DNA from: Halalkalirubrum salinum
Lineage (GTDB): Archaea; Halobacteriota; Halobacteria; Halobacteriales; Haloferacaceae
DNA length: 64,000 bases
Assembly (NCBI RefSeq): GCF_005543295.1
Contig: NZ_SRSG01000059.1
Location: 75,247 to 139,246, forward strand
Direction: 5' to 3'
A model generated the notes under the pieces. The model made no database searches and was not told where the DNA came from. It saw only the letters and a list, made by a program, of their open reading frames with translations. The first letter of the stretch is position 1. Every line of letters begins with the position of its first letter. Shown piece by piece: positions 35,041 to 42,076 of the stretch. A program made the translations under genes and the position numbers.

Positions 35041-35424
35041 TCACCACACTTCGATCGAGCCGTCGTTGATATCCTCGACACAGCCCTGACAGTCTGGATG
35101 ATCGGCGTCGTAGCAGGCGGGTCGGCCGGCCTCGTCGACCGGAACTGCTCGCCGCTCGGCGTGGCGGCGGCAGACAATCTTCGATCGGCCGGCGTCGTCG
35201 ACTGGCAGCCGCGCTGTCGGATCCGATCCGCTCGGATCGTTGGTCTTTCCGTCGACGTAGGCGTGTTTGGCCCGCTCGTACCCACGGCCGGCCTCGCGGA
35301 TTCGATCGCGGAGGAACTTGCCGATCCGATCGCTCATCGGTTCGGATTTGGGCTGGATCGACATAGGTCCGTTGCCCAGGAGCGGGGTGTTTTCGTGGCT
35401 CGTCGGAACGTCGTCGAGTTTCAC
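35041..35424 (-). CDS. Conserved haloarchaeal protein with C-terminal Cys cluster (DUF7091-like)
   Basis: A 127-residue protein with an amphipathic Arg-rich helix (DRIGKFLRDRIREAGRGYERAKHAY) and a C-terminal segment IVCRRHAERR...RPACYDADHPDCQGCVEDI, whose four Cys and His residues could bind zinc. I believe it matches the haloarchaeal DUF7091 family, but this is from memory. Several starts are possible. The GTG at 35424 is favoured because the only TATA-like element (ATAAAAG on this strand) is centred 25 nt upstream, and the longer ATG would lie upstream of it. Confidence 0.65.
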   Translation of the reverse strand: MKLDDVPTSHENTPLLGNGPMSIQPKSEPMSDRIGKFLRDRIREAGRGYERAKHAYVDGKTNDPSGSDPTARLPVDDAGRSKIVCRRHAERRAVPVDEAGRPACYDADHPDCQGCVEDINDGSIEVW

Positions 35425-35445
35425 TTTCACTGTCCTTGCGGTACC

Positions 35446-35451
35446 TTTTAT
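35446..35451. promoter_or_regulatory. Shared bidirectional TATA element between the DUF7091-like gene and rpa3
   Basis: TTTTAT on the plus strand reads ATAAAA on the minus strand. Its centre lies about 25 nt from the ATG at 35474 on the plus strand and about 25 nt from the GTG at 35424 on the minus strand. No other TATA-like sequence exists in the 49 bases between these starts, so both leaderless transcripts would depend on one element. Confidence 0.45.
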
Positions 35452-35473
35452 GCGATGAGGCTCCAACCGTCAT

Positions 35474-36442
35474 ATGTCTCCCATTGAAAAACACCGCGGA
35501 GGCAGTGAGACCATGAGCGAATTGCAGACACACGCAGCCGAGATTGCGGCACAGTTCTCAGACCACTTAGACGTATCCGAAGCCGAGGTCGAGGAGAAAC
35601 TCGACAACCTCGTCACGCAGTACAAGGTACCGATCGACGAGGCCCGACGAAGCGTCACGAACAGCTACCTCAACGAGGCCGGACTCGATCGCGAAGAGAT
35701 CTCCGCAGGCGGCACCGAGGAAGTCCTCGTGAACGACATCGAGGAGGACGAACAGTGGGTGGACATCACCGCGAAGGTCGTCGATCTCTGGGAACCCGGC
35801 AGCGAGGCGATCTCGCAGGTCGGACTCCTCGGTGACGAGTCGGGAACGATCAAGTTCGTCTCGTTTTCGACCTCCGAGTTACCGTTGCTCGAAGAGGGGT
35901 CCGTCTACCGACTGGGTAACGTGGTGACCGACGAGTACCAGGGACGGTACTCAGTGAAGCTCAACCGCACGACCACGATCACCGAACTTGAGGAGGATAT
36001 CGAGGTCGGCGACAATGCGATCGAAGTCGAGGGCGCGATGGTCGACATCCAATCGGGCTCGGGGCTAATCAAGCGTTGCCCCGAAGAGGGCTGTACCCGC
36101 GTGCTCCAGAATGGTCGGTGTTCGGAACACGGCAACGTCGACGGCGAGTTCGACCTCCGAATCAAAGCCGTCCTCGATGATGGCACAGCGGTGCACGAGG
36201 TGATCTTCAACCGCGAGCGAACCGAGGAGCTCACTGGCATCGAACTCAAGGAAGCAAAGTCGATGGCAATGGACGCGCTCGACACGTCAATCGTCGCCGA
36301 CGAGATGCGCGGCGCGCTGCTCGGACGGTACTATCGAATTACTGGGCCAACGCTCAGCCGATACGTGCTCGCTGACGAGTTCGAACGCCTAGGTGCGCCG
36401 ACAGATCATGAAGAGACGCTCATCAAAGCGAGGTCGATCTAA
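35474..36442 (+). CDS. rpa3: Replication protein A subunit RPA3 (single-stranded DNA-binding protein)
   Basis: A 322-residue protein with a helical N-terminus (HAAEIAAQFSDHLDVSEAEVEEKLDNL), an OB-fold (about residues 85-185, WVDITAKVVDLWEP) and a zinc-binding region (CPEEGCTRVL...CSEHG, about 203-222) in a second OB-fold. It is followed directly by the RPA-associated gene, the arrangement of rpa3-rpap3 in Haloferax. It protects ssDNA in replication and repair. Two starts compete: the ATG at 35474, leaderless from the shared TATA, and the ATG at 35513, ten bases after GGAGG. Confidence 0.9.
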   Translation: MSPIEKHRGGSETMSELQTHAAEIAAQFSDHLDVSEAEVEEKLDNLVTQYKVPIDEARRSVTNSYLNEAGLDREEISAGGTEEVLVNDIEEDEQWVDITAKVVDLWEPGSEAISQVGLLGDESGTIKFVSFSTSELPLLEEGSVYRLGNVVTDEYQGRYSVKLNRTTTITELEEDIEVGDNAIEVEGAMVDIQSGSGLIKRCPEEGCTRVLQNGRCSEHGNVDGEFDLRIKAVLDDGTAVHEVIFNRERTEELTGIELKEAKSMAMDALDTSIVADEMRGALLGRYYRITGPTLSRYVLADEFERLGAPTDHEETLIKARSI

Positions 36443-37069
36443 ATGAGCGCCCAAGACGAATCCGTGCCGACCCGAGAGGTCGCTCGGCGCGTGTTCGCTC
36501 GTGAGTTCAACGACGCGAGTTACACGTTCAAAGAGTCTGACGACGATCGCGCCCCGCTGTACCTGCTGTTACCGACGGGTGAACGCGCCAACCGGGTGTT
36601 CGTCGTCGGGACGCTCACCGAGACCGAGGATGTCGGCGAGGACAGCGAGTACTGGCGTGGCCGGATCGTCGACCCGACGGGGACGTTCTTTGTGTACGCC
36701 GGCCAGTACCAACCAGAGGCCGCGAGCACGCTGCGTGAACTGGAGTCGCCTGCCTACGTGTCGATCGTCGGCAAGCCACGGACGTACGAAACCGACGACG
36801 GCACAGTGAACGTCTCGCTGCGACCCGAATCGATCACCGAGGTCGACGACGACACCCGCGATCGGTGGGTCACAGAGACGGCCCAGCAGACGCTCGAACG
36901 GATCGAGCACGCCGACGACGAGGCCAACGAGTACGGCCGGATGGCCGCCGAGCAGTATGAACTCGACCTCGAGTCGTACAAGACGATGGCGTTGTCGGCG
37001 CTGGAAAGCCTCGACGAAGAGTCAGATGTTGACGCTGACGCTGATGCCGGGACACATGAATCGATTTGA
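36443..37069 (+). CDS. rpap3: RPA3-associated protein (rpap3-like)
   Basis: A 208-residue acidic protein. The N-terminal part (VPTREVARRVFAREFNDASYTF) is followed by an OB-fold (about residues 45-125: RVFVVGTLTETED, YWRGRIVDPTGTFFVYAGQYQPEA, PAYVSIVGKPRTY) and a helical tail. Its ATG immediately follows the TAA of rpa3, so the two are translated together. In Haloferax the equivalent protein binds Rpa3 and is needed for the same DNA-repair function. Confidence 0.9.
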   Translation: MSAQDESVPTREVARRVFAREFNDASYTFKESDDDRAPLYLLLPTGERANRVFVVGTLTETEDVGEDSEYWRGRIVDPTGTFFVYAGQYQPEAASTLRELESPAYVSIVGKPRTYETDDGTVNVSLRPESITEVDDDTRDRWVTETAQQTLERIEHADDEANEYGRMAAEQYELDLESYKTMALSALESLDEESDVDADADAGTHESI

Positions 37070-37133
37070 GGCGTATCCGCAGGCAGTCTGTCTGACGAAC
37101 GTTTAAACCGATTGCCCGACATATTCTGGTGAG

Positions 37134-37547
37134 ATGGGCAACAAAAACAAGACAATCTCCTTTCGCGTCAACGAGGACACCTTCGAGCGACTCAGAGAGA
37201 TCGCCGAAGCGCGCGACCTGTCGCTGTCGGCGGTGTTCCGCGACTACGTCGACTCGCTCGTTGCCCACGACGGCCGAGTCCGAGTCGTGCCCGAAAACGA
37301 CTACGAGGCCGTCGAGGACGAAGACGCCGAGCCGTTCCCGCCGCGGGTGGAGGTCCCAAAGAGCTTCGTTCGCGAGCATGAGCGGTTAGAGCTGGAAGCC
37401 GAACACCTCCGTGAACAACTCGACGAGCACAAGGCGTACGTGAACTACTTACAAGAACAGCTCGCCGAGATGGATCGCGACGAGGAGGTCATCTTCCTCG
37501 AAGAACTCGATGGGGACGACGGCGATCAGCCCTACCAGCTCGGCTGA
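37134..37547 (+). CDS. Ribbon-helix-helix protein with C-terminal coiled coil
   Basis: A 137-residue protein. Residues 1-45 (KTISFRVNEDTFERLREIAEARDLSLSAVFRDYVDSLV) form a CopG/Arc-like RHH DNA-binding domain. Residues about 80-125 are a Leu/Glu-rich coiled coil (LELEAEHLREQLDEHKAYVNYLQEQLAEM), and the end is acidic. RHH domains dimerise to bind DNA and the coiled coil may strengthen this. It follows rpap3 after 64 bases with its own TATA-like region. The target is unknown. Confidence 0.84.
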   Translation: MGNKNKTISFRVNEDTFERLREIAEARDLSLSAVFRDYVDSLVAHDGRVRVVPENDYEAVEDEDAEPFPPRVEVPKSFVREHERLELEAEHLREQLDEHKAYVNYLQEQLAEMDRDEEVIFLEELDGDDGDQPYQLG

Positions 37548-37582
37548 CCGTGGCAATTTCTTGTCTCGATCGACGCGCCGAA

Positions 37583-38038
37583 TCAGCCGGTTAGCTCGCG
37601 CTTTGCTCGACGTGCCCGCTCGGACATCTTCCGATCGCCTTCCACATCAGCGAGTGTCTCGACGGCCTCGAGCGTCCGGACGGATTGATCGAGAAACGAG
37701 AGGATATCTCCAGAGTACGCATACAGCATGTACTCGTCGCCCATGACGTCGACGATCGCGTCCGGCCCCAACCCCTGTGCACGCAACTCGAGCAGGTAGG
37801 AAATGAACTTGCGCTCCGCACAGCCACAGTAGGGATTCGACTGACAGTCGCAGTCCAGAAAGTCCTCGGCAAAATCGAGCGCTCGATCGCGAGTCGCGCT
37901 GTCAAGCTTCGAGAGGCCCTCTCCGGTGAATAACACGTCAAGCGTCGCTCCAGCGAAGGCGCTCTTCGGGAAGCCCGTCTCCAACTGGGAGGCGATCTGG
38001 CGGTGATTCTTGACGTAGATCTTGTCGGTGATGGCCAC
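37583..38038 (-). CDS. DUF5814-type conserved haloarchaeal protein
   Basis: A 151-residue protein with AITDKIYVKNHRQIASQLETGFPKSAFAGATLDVLFTGEGLSKLD, a Cys cluster (DCDCQSNPYCGCAERKF) that could bind zinc, and LGPDAIVDVMGDEYMLYAYSGDILSFLDQSVRTLE. I recall this as the DUF5814 domain, which in other haloarchaea I associate with superfamily II helicases. A helicase gene lies 4 kb away at 42077. The GTG at 38038 is chosen because a minus-strand CTTTTG at about 38073-38068 lies about 30 nt upstream, and the extension beyond it is Arg/Thr-rich noise. Confidence 0.75.
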   Translation of the reverse strand: MAITDKIYVKNHRQIASQLETGFPKSAFAGATLDVLFTGEGLSKLDSATRDRALDFAEDFLDCDCQSNPYCGCAERKFISYLLELRAQGLGPDAIVDVMGDEYMLYAYSGDILSFLDQSVRTLEAVETLADVEGDRKMSERARRAKRELTG

Positions 38039-38098
38039 AGGTAGTTGGACGTAGTCGATCGGACGACAAAAGCGCCGCGGAACGGTGCGTGTGGGTTG

Positions 38099-38205
38099 CG
38101 TGGCGATCGTGTATCGATTTTGTTGGCGATCGGATGTCGACACAGAGGCGATCGGTGTGTGCCGTGTGAGGGCGGAGTGTGTGAGTCTGCGGCAGTGGCG
38201 ATCGG
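38099..38205. repeat. Degenerate repeat with spaced GGCGATCG copies
   Basis: GGCGATCG recurs at 38102, 38125, 38147 and 38197, i.e. with spacings of 23, 22 and 50 bases, each followed by a TG-rich filler. The periodicity resembles a decayed 22-23-bp tandem array. It lies between the start of the DUF5814 gene and the tRNA-His promoter. Confidence 0.4.
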
Positions 38206-38215
38206 AGTCGTAACG

Positions 38216-38221
38216 AATATA
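38216..38221 (+). promoter_or_regulatory. TATA element of the tRNA-His gene
   Basis: AATATA in an otherwise GC-rich context lies about 29-34 nt before the first base of the tRNA gene, the correct position for archaeal transcription of a tRNA with a very short leader. Confidence 0.5.
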
Positions 38222-38249
38222 CAGTCTGACGCAGTAGATCAAATTGCGT

Positions 38250-38322
38250 GTCCGGATTGGGGTAATGGTTATCCTTCAGCCTTGTGGAGGCTGAGAAGTG
38301 GATTCGATTTCCGCATCCGGAC
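38250..38322 (+). tRNA. tRNA-His (anticodon GTG) with genome-encoded G-1
   Basis: A 73-nt cloverleaf. G-1 (38250) faces C73 (38322). The acceptor stem TCCGGAT (38251-38257) pairs with ATCCGGA (38315-38321). There is a short D arm with GG in the loop. The anticodon stem CAGCC (38277-38281) pairs with GGCTG (38289-38293) and encloses TTGTGGA, giving anticodon GTG. The T stem GTGGA (38298-38302) pairs with TCCGC (38310-38314) around TTCGATT. The G-1:C73 pair is the histidine identity element. There is no intron and no encoded CCA. AT-rich DNA follows immediately. Confidence 0.95.
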
Positions 38323-38432
38323 TATATAAAATATCTGACACTAATTCTCCTACGAGACTGTCACCAATTCGAATTTACAGCAGTATTTTCCGATATCCAA
38401 ACCACTAGATAAGTATCCCGCGATCTATATTT

Positions 38433-39236
38433 GTGCCGTTTGATTGCCCCTCCTGCAACAAGCAGTACAGCACACATCGAGGACTCTCAGTACATCACAC
38501 ACGAGTTCACGACGAGAAACTTCCAAACCGAACCTGTGAGCACTGTGGAACAAAGTTCCGATCGGACTATCAGAAAACATACTGTTCAGAAGATTGTTAT
38601 CAGAGTGCAGTATCGCGTGCTGGCGAAAATAATCCGAACTACCGCGGTGGAAAAGAGACCACTGACTGCGTTATTTGCGGCGCATCTTTCGAATATTATC
38701 CGTCTGCAAAGAAAGGATTGTATTGTTCCGACTGTGTTGAGACGGCGCAGTGGCGACATATACCGGAGTTGCGTGGAAAAAAACACCCACGCTGGAACGG
38801 CGGCAAACTCGATCTCCAGTGTGAAACCTGCAACGCACCCGTGAAGCGGTACCCGAGCAACGTCGGCGAACACGGCGTCTTCTGCAGCGACAAGTGCCGC
38901 GGCGACTGGATCGCCGAAACCTACGTCGGCGAAGATCATCCACACTGGAAGGGCGGAACGATCGGCTCCTACGGCTCATCCTGGACTCGCGTCCGCCGTC
39001 GGGCACTCGAGCGGGACGACTATACCTGCCAACACTGTGGGGCGACCGCCGAGGAGTTAGGCCGAAATCCTGACGTTCACCACATCGTTCCCGTTCGTGC
39101 GTTCGTCGAAACGCCGGTAACGACCGTCGAGGACGCACATTATCTTGAGAATCTGATCTCGCTGTGTGGCTCGTGTCACCGGAAGGCGGAGTTCGGTGCG
39201 ATCGATCGGACCGTGTTGTCAAGTGCGATCGCGTGA
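38433..39236 (+). CDS. Free-standing HNH endonuclease with C2H2 finger and three tandem zinc modules
   Basis: A 267-residue protein. Residues 1-30 form a C2H2 finger (CPSCNKQYSTHRGLSVHHTRVH). Three consecutive modules (about 32-80, 81-126, 127-180) each have C-x2-C, then a second C-x2-C or C-x3-C pair, then G-x2-(N/H)P-x-(Y/W)-x-GG (GENNPNYRGG, GKKHPRWNGG, GEDHPHWKGG). An HNH nuclease domain follows (about 187-255: RRRALERDDYTCQHCG, DVHHIVPV, ENLISLCGSCHRKAE). DNA for about the first 110 codons is 43-50% G+C, while the rest is near 62%, so the gene is mosaic. A GTG start at 38433 has AGATAAG about 27 nt upstream. It lies next to tRNA-His. Confidence 0.88.
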   Translation: MPFDCPSCNKQYSTHRGLSVHHTRVHDEKLPNRTCEHCGTKFRSDYQKTYCSEDCYQSAVSRAGENNPNYRGGKETTDCVICGASFEYYPSAKKGLYCSDCVETAQWRHIPELRGKKHPRWNGGKLDLQCETCNAPVKRYPSNVGEHGVFCSDKCRGDWIAETYVGEDHPHWKGGTIGSYGSSWTRVRRRALERDDYTCQHCGATAEELGRNPDVHHIVPVRAFVETPVTTVEDAHYLENLISLCGSCHRKAEFGAIDRTVLSSAIA

Positions 39237-39442
39237 GAGTCTGTTTTGTGTTTTTGTTCCAATTTTGCTTCCCCTCTCGGCTTTTAATGAAAAATAGCGA
39301 CACAGTCCGCGCTGGATCGTTTGGCGGGTGACACAGATGATAAAAAACTCGTTTTAAACGCTGTAAGTCGTCCCGTGAAAGCATCTTGCATAAAATACGT
39401 TCCGCACCAACATTTAATTCATTTCACATTTTGTACAGACAC
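39237..39442. other. AT-rich spacer between the HNH gene and the winged-helix gene
   Basis: This 206-base stretch has no open frame worth calling. A T-rich run just after the HNH stop (TTTTGTGTTTTTGTTCC) would suit a haloarchaeal transcription terminator. The far end (ACATTTAATTCATTTCACA) contains plausible TATA elements for the next gene. Confidence 0.35.
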
Positions 39443-39841
39443 ATGGTAATTGATTCATCCAGATGGGACGGATCCGCGATCGATCGATGGAATCTGCTCC
39501 ACGAGGCTCTTGCCTCTCAGGAGCGCCGAATGATACTCTACTCGTTGTGCGATGTGCCAGGTGAGAGACGAATCCCGCTCCCGGAGGCTGCGATGACGCC
39601 TGAGTCGTCGTGGGACCCAGAGAAAGCGAGTATCCGCCTCCAACACCACCATCTCCCGAAACTGGCCGACGCCGGCTACGTCCGCTGGGAGCGCGACCCG
39701 TTCTGTGTCCAACGTGGACCCCGTTTTGAGGAGGCCGAAGTGCTTTTTATGCTCATCCACGAGTCGATCGGTCGGTTTCCTCAGTCGCTGATCACCGGCT
39801 GTGAGATCTATGAGGAACTGTACTCTGACACCAGACAGTAG
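39443..39841 (+). CDS. Winged-helix regulator (DUF7344-like)
   Basis: A 132-residue protein resembling the haloarchaeal winged-helix family DUF7344: WNLLHEALASQERRMILYSLCDVPGERRIPL, then a recognition part (IRLQHHHLPKLADAGYVRWERDPFCVQRGPRFEEAE). The C-terminal third is hydrophobic/helical. The ATG at 39443 is preferred to an upstream ATG because the extension is not family-like and AT-rich promoter DNA lies there. Its 3' end overlaps the HalOD1 gene by 32 bases, so the two are co-expressed. Confidence 0.75.
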   Translation: MVIDSSRWDGSAIDRWNLLHEALASQERRMILYSLCDVPGERRIPLPEAAMTPESSWDPEKASIRLQHHHLPKLADAGYVRWERDPFCVQRGPRFEEAEVLFMLIHESIGRFPQSLITGCEIYEELYSDTRQ

Positions 39842-40079
39842 TATCGTCGTTGCGGTGATCGAAGCGATAGCCCACGCAGAGAAGCGCGATCCATCAGCAG
39901 TCGATGTTATCCTTGCGGACTATATCGATCCCAACGTGTTGGAGAAATTAGCCGACATGGATGAGGGCGTCTGGGAATTCACGTTTCGTGTCTCCGACCA
40001 CCAGGTGCGACTAACGCATGATGGAACAATATTTGTTGACGGTGTGAAACACGATCTCGGTATCGTACGGCAAGAATGA
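39810..40079 (+). CDS. HalOD1 output-domain protein
   Basis: An 89-residue protein that is essentially one HalOD1 domain: SSIVVAVIEAIAHAEKRDPSAVDVILADYIDPNVLEKLADM, then a beta-rich half (WEFTFRVSDHQVRLTHDGTIFVDG). HalOD1 domains are haloarchaeal output modules often found beside or fused to response regulators. The start overlaps the end of the winged-helix gene; a GTG at 39801 is also possible. The pairing with a winged-helix protein suggests a small regulatory unit. Confidence 0.78.
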   Translation: MRNCTLTPDSSIVVAVIEAIAHAEKRDPSAVDVILADYIDPNVLEKLADMDEGVWEFTFRVSDHQVRLTHDGTIFVDGVKHDLGIVRQE

Positions 40080-40081
40080 GG

Positions 40082-40246
40082 ATGAGCAAAATAACCACCT
40101 CTGTTGACATTGCCCAGCAGTACGGCGGATACAGATCGCCACGGTGGGGCCTGATTTGGGGTGGGCCGCGATCGGTTGGAAAACGGCAGCCCAATCTAGC
40201 TGTCTCCGATTTTGTTGGATTCCTTCTCTGTATATTTGCCGGTTGA
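40082..40246 (+). CDS. Possible small protein of 54 residues, uncertain
   Basis: An ATG two bases after the HalOD1 stop opens a 54-codon frame ending at a TGA (40244-40246). The product has a Gly/Arg/Trp-rich middle (GGYRSPRWGLIWGGP) and a hydrophobic C-terminal segment (SDFVGFLLCIFAG). The immediate position after HalOD1 and the GAATGAGG lead-in suggest possible co-translation, but there is no recognisable family, so it may be chance or a remnant of a longer gene. Confidence 0.25.
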   Translation: MSKITTSVDIAQQYGGYRSPRWGLIWGGPRSVGKRQPNLAVSDFVGFLLCIFAG

Positions 40247-40331
40247 AGTCACCTTCGTACGTAGCACTGTCAGGAGGATATGTGCCCGTCCCAAAATTAG
40301 CTGATCGCTTTTTTTATTGGTGTCCGCACAA

Positions 40332-41510
40332 TCACCGGATCGACGTGAGTGAGCCGGGATCGTTCCGCTGGAGTAACGACACACTGCCGCCGGATTGGAT
40401 GATGTTGAACGCCGTCATGAGGTCGGTTCGCGAGAGGATACCCACCAGCTCGCCGTTGGCGTCGACGACGGGCAATCGGCCGACATCGTGTTCTTGCATG
40501 GTCCGTAGCGCGACGATCGCATCGGCGTCGGGCGTGACACTTGCGATGTCATTCGACATGATCTCTTCGACGATGTAGGCGTCGCGTTCGACTTCACGGA
40601 CCGTCCTAGCGTCGTCAAGCGTTACCATTCCGATGAGGTCGCCGTTCTGCAGTACTGGATAGCCCGTGTGACGCTCTTGGAACATCCGGTTGAGGAGTTC
40701 AGCAACCGTCGTCCGGGGATCGACCGTTTGTAGCTCTGCTCCGGGCGTCATGATGTCCCCGACCGTGATGTCCTGAAACGCCGCTTTGAGCGTGGACTGC
40801 TGGGCCTCTCCAGAGGCAGCCATGTAGATGAAAAACGCCAGGAGGATCAAGAATAGTTGGAACGTAAACAGTCCAAAGATCCCCATCAAAAACGCGAATA
40901 TCTTCCCAACCTCGGCAGCTTGCTGGGTTGCCTTTGCGTGTGGGCGATTGCGGGCGAGCAGTGCCCGCAGGACGCGACCACCGTCCATCGGGAAGCCTGG
41001 AAGCATATTGAACCCCGCGAGGGCGACGTTCATGAACGCCAAATAGCCGAGCACGAACTTCGCTTCGGGGAGCCCTGTTGGGGTGAGTACAAACCCACCG
41101 TAGGAAATAATCCCGACGAGCACGCTCACGACCGGCCCGGCGATCGCAATGTTGAACTCCTGTTTCCAGTCTTCGGGCATCTCACGGAAGCTCGCGACGC
41201 CGCCGAGCAGCCAGAGTGTGATCGACTCAATCTCGAAGCCATACCGCATCGCGACCAGTGAGTGGCCGAACTCGTGGAGCAACACGCCAAAAAACAGCCC
41301 CACAGCTGCGCCGATACCGAGGAGCCACCGAGTGTTTCCGGTCGACAGTGCCTCAGCATCGAGGGAGGTCCCAAATGCGAGGGTCAGAAGCTCGGTAATC
41401 TGTCCGATACTTCCCCCGATGATCCACGCGAAGATCGGGAGGATCAACAGGAACGTCCAGTTGAGCTGAATCGGAATGCCGAACGCGGTTCCGATCCGTA
41501 TTCCACGCAT
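40332..41510 (-). CDS. Site-2 protease family (M50) membrane metalloprotease with CBS pair
   Basis: A 392-residue membrane protease. Zinc ligands are in HEFGH (residues 79-83) and the distal Asp in NMLPGFPMDGGRVLRAL. About six helices cover residues 10-225. The C-terminal half (about 240-380) is a tandem CBS pair (VGDIMTPGAELQTVDP, VEEIMSNDIASVTPD, VGRLPVVDANGELVGILSRTDL) that could sense adenosine nucleotides. It cuts substrate helices within the membrane, and the targets are unknown. The ATG at 41510 is chosen because the palindrome CTTAAG (41534-41539) is centred 27 nt upstream. Confidence 0.93.
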   Translation of the reverse strand: MRGIRIGTAFGIPIQLNWTFLLILPIFAWIIGGSIGQITELLTLAFGTSLDAEALSTGNTRWLLGIGAAVGLFFGVLLHEFGHSLVAMRYGFEIESITLWLLGGVASFREMPEDWKQEFNIAIAGPVVSVLVGIISYGGFVLTPTGLPEAKFVLGYLAFMNVALAGFNMLPGFPMDGGRVLRALLARNRPHAKATQQAAEVGKIFAFLMGIFGLFTFQLFLILLAFFIYMAASGEAQQSTLKAAFQDITVGDIMTPGAELQTVDPRTTVAELLNRMFQERHTGYPVLQNGDLIGMVTLDDARTVREVERDAYIVEEIMSNDIASVTPDADAIVALRTMQEHDVGRLPVVDANGELVGILSRTDLMTAFNIIQSGGSVSLLQRNDPGSLTSIR

Positions 41511-41533
41511 GCCTGAATCTTCTCGTCCCATCC

Positions 41534-41539
41534 TCTTAA
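41534..41539. promoter_or_regulatory. Shared palindromic TATA element (CTTAAG) between M50 protease and cupin genes
   Basis: CTTAAG reads the same on both strands. Its centre is about 27 nt from the M50 start (41510, minus strand) and about 28 nt from the cupin start (41565, plus strand). The 54-base gap between these divergent leaderless starts has no better TATA candidate, so one element may recruit TBP in either orientation. Confidence 0.45.
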
Positions 41540-41564
41540 GCGCGGCCCGTCCGATAATCTCTAC

Positions 41565-41969
41565 ATGGACAACACGGACACCCCTTCGGGAGCATTTGTC
41601 AGAGGGGCCGACGAGATCGACTACGAGACAGTTGACGCCGCCGAGGGACTACGCAAAGGCGTGTTGATCGACGAATCCGACGGCGCACCGACCTTTGCGA
41701 TTCGCCGATTTACGATCGATCCGTCCACTGAGGTGCCGAAACACACGAACGCGGTTGAACACGAACAACATGTCCTCTCGGGCACGTACACTGTCGGATT
41801 TCGCGATCCCGAGACTGGCGAAGAGATAGAACAGACTGTCGCTGCCGGCGATTCAATCTTCGTTCCCGCTGGGACAGTTCACTGGTATCGCAACGAATCG
41901 GAGACGCAGGGATCGTTTCTGTGTGCGGTTCCGAACGGCGAGGATTCGATCGCTGTCGTCGACAAGTAG
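41565..41969 (+). CDS. Cupin-domain protein
   Basis: A 134-residue protein whose second half is a cupin barrel. Motif 1 is represented by PKHTNAVEHEQHVLSGTYTVGF (His/His/Glu-type metal ligands) and motif 2 by GDSIFVPAGTVHWYRNES. Metal binding is likely. Small cupins serve as isomerases, oxygenases or sensors, and the substrate cannot be told. It is divergent from the M50 protease across a 54-base region. Confidence 0.87.
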   Translation: MDNTDTPSGAFVRGADEIDYETVDAAEGLRKGVLIDESDGAPTFAIRRFTIDPSTEVPKHTNAVEHEQHVLSGTYTVGFRDPETGEEIEQTVAAGDSIFVPAGTVHWYRNESETQGSFLCAVPNGEDSIAVVDK

Positions 41970-42076
41970 CAGACGCCGATTTCTGTCGCGTAAAATAGCC
42001 GGCTAGCCCCTGTCACCGCATCCCGTAGCCGTAAAGAGCCGAACATCTGAAATACCCGCTTCGCGTACGATCGATC

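Noticed and set aside
38250-38322. tRNA-His as attachment site of an integrated element
   Set aside because: No duplicate of the tRNA 3' half and no integrase gene was found in the following 3-4 kb, so integration is not supported directly.
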